Shown here: positions 6,315-8,686 of the stretch, piece after piece | Layout of the letters: the number at the start of each line of letters is the position of its first letter | Position numbering within the stretch: the first letter of the stretch is position 1 | NCBI GenBank assembly: GCA_016869415.1 | Contig: VGEI01000136.1 | Span: forward strand, 1-8,686 | Reading direction: 5' to 3' | Origin: Alphaproteobacteria bacterium | GTDB lineage: Bacteria; Pseudomonadota; Alphaproteobacteria; CACIAM-22H2 | Length of the DNA stretch: 8,686 nucleotides | The notes under the pieces: generated by a model | Told to the model about the DNA's origin: nothing | Database searches by the model: none | What the model saw: only the letters and a program-made list of their open reading frames with translations | Program-made: the position numbers and the translations under genes

Positions 6315-6328
6315 GCATTGCTTAAAGC
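6300..6328 (+). promoter_or_regulatory. Possible second promoter for the TRAP genes
   Basis: TTGACC at 6300-6305 matches a -35 box in 5 of 6 positions. A poor -10 (TAAAGC, 6323-6328) lies 17 nt further. The 7-mer ATTTGAC occurs both here (6298-6304) and at the GntR promoter (4521-4527), and TTAAAG (6322-6327) repeats the first six bases of the operator arm. The -35 lies in the hairpin loop and right arm, and the evidence is weak. Confidence 0.25.
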
Positions 6329-6365
6329 TTGGGGGAAGAGCGGGTTACCCGCCGAATCGAACCCT

Positions 6366-6372
6366 GGGAGGA
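6366..6372 (+). promoter_or_regulatory. Ribosome binding site that fixes the DctP start
   Basis: GGGAGGA lies 5 nt before ATG 6378. The frame is open further upstream to a TTG at 6300, but only the ATG places a Tat-like signal (SSRRAFLS) at the N-terminus, so the downstream start is correct. Confidence 0.75.
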
Positions 6373-6377
6373 TCGCC

Positions 6378-7394
6378 ATGCGCAGTTCACGCCGCGCCTT
6401 TCTGTCCACGATTCTGGCCGCCGGTGCTTCGGCCGGCCTGCCGCGCGACCTGCTGGCGCAGGCGGCGGAAGAGCTCAAGCTCGCCACCTTCGTGCCGCCG
6501 ACCCACATCATCCTGGCCCGGGTCCTTACCCCCTGGGCACAGGAGCTGCCGGGCAAGAGCGGCAACAAGCTCTCGGTGCGGATGTTCCCCTCGATGCAGC
6601 TTGGCGGCTCGCCGCCGCAGCTCTACCGCCAGATGACCCAGGGCATCTCCGACATCTGCTTCACCCTGCCCGGCTACACATCGGGTGACTTCCCGATGAT
6701 GGCGCTGACCGAGCTGCCGGGCACGGCGACCAGCGCCGAGGACGGTACGCGCAAGCTCTGGGCGAATTTCGACCGCTTCCTGGCGCGCGAGTACAAGGAC
6801 GCCAAGGTGCTGATGCTGTGGAACTCGGACACGGCCAGCCTGATGAGCAAGAGCAAGCCGATCCGCACGCTCGAGGACATGAAGGGTCTGAAGATCCGCA
6901 CACCGTCGGCGGCACAGTCGGCACAGCTCGAAGCGCTCGGCGCCACGCCCATCGATATGCCGGCCAACCAGATCTACAACAACCTCGACCGCGGTGTGGT
7001 CGACGCGGCGATGATCCCGATGTCGGCGGCCCTCGACTTCAAGCTGATCGAGGTGGCGCGCTATTTCACCTTGAATGCACCGCTCGGCCGCTCGCCCTTC
7101 CTGGTGGCGATGAACCGGAACCGCTACGAGAAGCTGCCTGCCGATCTCCGCAAGGTTCTCGACGACACGACCGGATTGTCGCTCAGCCTCAAGGGTGCTG
7201 CCACCTACGACCATCAGAACCACGAGGCGATCGAGGCAGCCAAGAAGGATCGCGAAACCATCCTGCTGCCGGAAGCCGAGCGTCAGCGCTGGGTCGCCGC
7301 CTTCAGGCCGCTGATCCGCCAGAAGGTCGAGGAAGGCGAGAAGGCCGGCCTGCCGGCCCGCGGCCTGATCAGCGCCTACGGCCTGATCAGCTAG
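6378..7394 (+). CDS. dctP: TRAP transporter solute-binding protein (DctP family)
   Basis: This periplasmic binding protein captures the ligand and delivers it to the TRAP membrane subunits. The 338-residue length is usual. The N-terminus RSSRRAFLSTILAAGASAG is a twin-arginine-like signal, with probable cleavage near residues 27-30 (LAQA). The mature protein starts ELKLATFVPPTH, then NKLSVRMFPSMQLGG (63-77). GLKIRTPS (170-177) holds Arg174 at the position of the conserved carboxylate-binding arginine of DctP proteins. ALGATPIDMPANQIYNNLDRGVVDAAMIP (186-214) is the second family hallmark. Substrates are therefore likely organic acids, though which one cannot be read. The last residues repeat GLIS twice. 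The gene starts after a hairpin and its own ribosome site and is followed by the small TRAP subunit after 3 nt. Confidence 0.93.
   Translation: MRSSRRAFLSTILAAGASAGLPRDLLAQAAEELKLATFVPPTHIILARVLTPWAQELPGKSGNKLSVRMFPSMQLGGSPPQLYRQMTQGISDICFTLPGYTSGDFPMMALTELPGTATSAEDGTRKLWANFDRFLAREYKDAKVLMLWNSDTASLMSKSKPIRTLEDMKGLKIRTPSAAQSAQLEALGATPIDMPANQIYNNLDRGVVDAAMIPMSAALDFKLIEVARYFTLNAPLGRSPFLVAMNRNRYEKLPADLRKVLDDTTGLSLSLKGAATYDHQNHEAIEAAKKDRETILLPEAERQRWVAAFRPLIRQKVEEGEKAGLPARGLISAYGLIS
7362..7391 (+). repeat. 12-bp direct repeat at the 3' end of dctP
   Basis: GGCCTGATCAGC occurs at 7362-7373 and again at 7380-7391, 18 nt apart start to start and in the same reading frame. It encodes GLIS-AY-GLIS just before the stop codon. 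A short tandem duplication that lengthened the tail by six residues is a simple explanation. Confidence 0.6.
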
Positions 7395-7397
7395 TCC

Positions 7398-7898
7398 GTG
7401 GACAAGGGGGACGAACAACCACCGGGGCCGTTCGGCCGGGTCTTGCGCTGGCTGGCGCTGGCAGCCGGCGTGCTGATCCTGCTGCTCACGTTCTACACAG
7501 TCCTCGACGTGGTGATGCGCTACGTCTTCAACGCTCCCTTCCGCGGCTCGCTGGAGTTCACGCAGTTCTCGATGGCGGCGATCGTCTTCCTCGGCCTTGC
7601 CTATTGCGGCTGGACCGGCGGACACGTCGCCGTCGACATCCTGGAACGCCCCCTGGAGAAGCCCGGGCTGCGCTGGGTGCCCCTGTTCCTGTCGCTGGTC
7701 AGTGCCGCGCTTTTCGCCACAATCGCTTGGTATTCGTTCAAGGAGGGAATGGCCACCACCAACCGCTTCAGCAACATGCTGCGCTGGCCCCACTATCCGT
7801 TCCTGCTGCTGACCGCTTTCGGCTCGGCGGTTTATGCGGCGGTGCTGGTGATCCAGGCCGTGCGCGGGCTGCGCGCCGGCTCGCCCACGTCCGAATGA
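7398..7898 (+). CDS. dctQ: TRAP transporter small membrane subunit (DctQ family)
   Basis: The 166-residue inner-membrane protein is the small partner of the large TRAP permease. Four hydrophobic helices are visible at about 16-38, 54-72, 92-113 and 133-155, the normal DctQ plan. Family signatures are VVMRYVFNAPFRGSLE (38-53) and GGHVAVDIL (74-82). Translation seems to begin at GTG 7398, three bases after the DctP stop. No clear Shine-Dalgarno precedes it, so it probably depends on coupling to dctP. No in-frame ATG occurs before codon 40, which would already be inside the first helix and so too late. It ends 13 nt before the large subunit. Confidence 0.9.
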   Translation: MDKGDEQPPGPFGRVLRWLALAAGVLILLLTFYTVLDVVMRYVFNAPFRGSLEFTQFSMAAIVFLGLAYCGWTGGHVAVDILERPLEKPGLRWVPLFLSLVSAALFATIAWYSFKEGMATTNRFSNMLRWPHYPFLLLTAFGSAVYAAVLVIQAVRGLRAGSPTSE

Positions 7899-7911
7899 CG
7901 GTGAGCCGCGC

Positions 7912-8686
7912 ATGACGTCTGGCGACCTCATCGGCATCGCCGGTATCGCGGCGATGCTTCTGCTGCTCGTGCTGCGCATGCCGATCGGCACAGCCATGCT
8001 GCTGGTCGGCAGCATCGGCTTCGCCATTCTCAACGGTGTGCCGGCGGCGATCGCGGCGCTGGGCACCTATCCTTACGAATACGCGGCCGTCTACGACCTC
8101 GCTGTCATCCCGCTGTTCGTTCTCATGGGCAACTGCGCGGCGGCTTCCGGCATGGGCCGCGACCTGTTCGCTGCCGCCTATGCCTGGGTCGGGCACTGGC
8201 GCGGTGGTCTGGCCACCGCCACGGTTGCGGCCTGCGCCGGCTTCGCGGCCGTTTCCGGCTCCAGCGTTGCCTCGGCCATCACCATGGGGCGGGTCTGCCT
8301 GCCGGAGATGCGGCGCTACAACTACGATCCCAAGCTGGCCACCGGCACCATCGCCGCCGGCGGCACGTTGGGCATCCTGATCCCGCCCAGCACCGCCTTC
8401 GTCATCTACGGCATCCTCACCGAGCAATCGATCGGCCGGCTGCTGCTTGCCGGCATACTGCCTGGCGTGCTGCTCACCGCCATCTTCATGATGACCATCG
8501 CCATCTGGATGCGTTTCCGGCCGCAATACGGTCCGCCGGGGCCGCGCGCCGATGCGCACGAGCGGCTGCGTGCCACCGGCAAGGCCGGGCCGATGATGAG
8601 CATCGTGCTCATCAGCATCGGCGGTATCTACGCCGGCATCTTCACCGTCTCCGAGGCCGCCGCCATCGGCGCCTTCCTGTCCTTTC
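7912..8686 (+). CDS. dctM: TRAP transporter large permease subunit (DctM family), partial
   Basis: The large subunit carries solute across the inner membrane using an ion gradient. The first 258 residues are visible of about 430 in the family; the gene continues past the window. ATG 7912 opens MTSGDLIGIAGIAAMLLLL, the first membrane helix, followed by LRMPIGTAMLLVG, as usual for DctM. Further signatures are AVIPLFVLMGN (64-74), FAAVSGSSVASAITMG (111-126, the serine/glycine hairpin region associated with sodium and substrate binding), GTLGILIPPSTAFVIYG (151-167), and GGIYAGIFTVSEAAAIGA (237-254). Family members usually have GxFTPTEAA at that last site, so Val-Ser replaces Pro-Thr here. A weak GTGAG precedes the start. 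Confidence 0.93.
   Translation, partial: MTSGDLIGIAGIAAMLLLLVLRMPIGTAMLLVGSIGFAILNGVPAAIAALGTYPYEYAAVYDLAVIPLFVLMGNCAAASGMGRDLFAAAYAWVGHWRGGLATATVAACAGFAAVSGSSVASAITMGRVCLPEMRRYNYDPKLATGTIAAGGTLGILIPPSTAFVIYGILTEQSIGRLLLAGILPGVLLTAIFMMTIAIWMRFRPQYGPPGPRADAHERLRATGKAGPMMSIVLISIGGIYAGIFTVSEAAAIGAFLSF

Noticed and set aside
6300..6377. Earlier TTG start for DctP giving 26 extra residues
   Set aside because: It would bury the Tat-like signal, begins inside a hairpin loop and has no ribosome site; ATG 6378 has GGGAGGA at proper spacing.
6387..8066. Open minus-strand frame of 559 codons antisense to the TRAP genes
   Set aside because: It is a mirror of GC-rich coding sequence: Arg/Gly/Gln/His/Ala-rich with no recognisable domain, while the + strand holds two complete TRAP genes and the start of a third with family motifs, ribosome sites and proper junctions.
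1..8686. Search for CRISPR arrays, tRNA or rRNA genes and toxin-antitoxin pairs
   Set aside because: No regularly spaced repeats, cloverleaf or rRNA-like stretches, or small paired genes with recognisable families were seen; coding density on the + strand leaves little room.

Overview
The window is GC-rich DNA. Apart from an insertion-sequence end at the left edge, every recognisable gene lies on the + strand. Protein types and composition suggest an alphaproteobacterium (Rhodospirillales- or Rhizobiales-like): a BTLCP-type cysteine peptidase, a WcaJ-type priming glycosyltransferase, a FadR/FCD-type GntR regulator, solute-binding-like proteins without permeases, and a TRAP transporter. The genus cannot be fixed from the sequence.

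Layout. (1) 1-184: the left end of an IS630-like element, with the transposase N-terminus on the minus strand, running off the window. (2) 185-393: the 3' remnant of a bacterial transglutaminase-like cysteine peptidase gene, apparently cut by that element at a TA dinucleotide. (3) 511-4485: four tightly packed genes. They are an undecaprenyl-phosphate hexose-1-phosphate transferase, an ABC ATPase, an ABC-2 permease, and a protein resembling 4,5-dihydroxyphthalate decarboxylase. The junctions are TGATG, ATGA and a 2-nt gap, which suggests one translationally coupled operon. (4) 4486-4582: a control region with a sigma70-like -35 box and a perfect 19-bp palindrome, the likely GntR operator. (5) 4583-6259: the FCD-family GntR regulator, then a leaderless NMT1/THI5-like (periplasmic-binding-protein fold) protein. 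(6) 6260-6377: two hairpins, one with perfect 11-bp GC arms, and a possible second promoter. (7) 6378 to the end: a tripartite TRAP transporter (DctP-like with a Tat-like signal, DctQ-like, and DctM-like cut by the window edge).

How the genes may work together (inference). The left half looks like surface-polysaccharide priming plus an export ABC pair. The right half looks like a regulated uptake and catabolism module: TRAP imports a carboxylate, the GntR regulator senses it or a product, and the decarboxylase-like and NMT1-like proteins act on or bind it in the cytoplasm. The most unusual aspect is the pairing of two leaderless binding-protein-fold proteins with a TRAP system and a GntR switch, with no ABC importer for either in view. 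The substrate cannot be read from the sequence.
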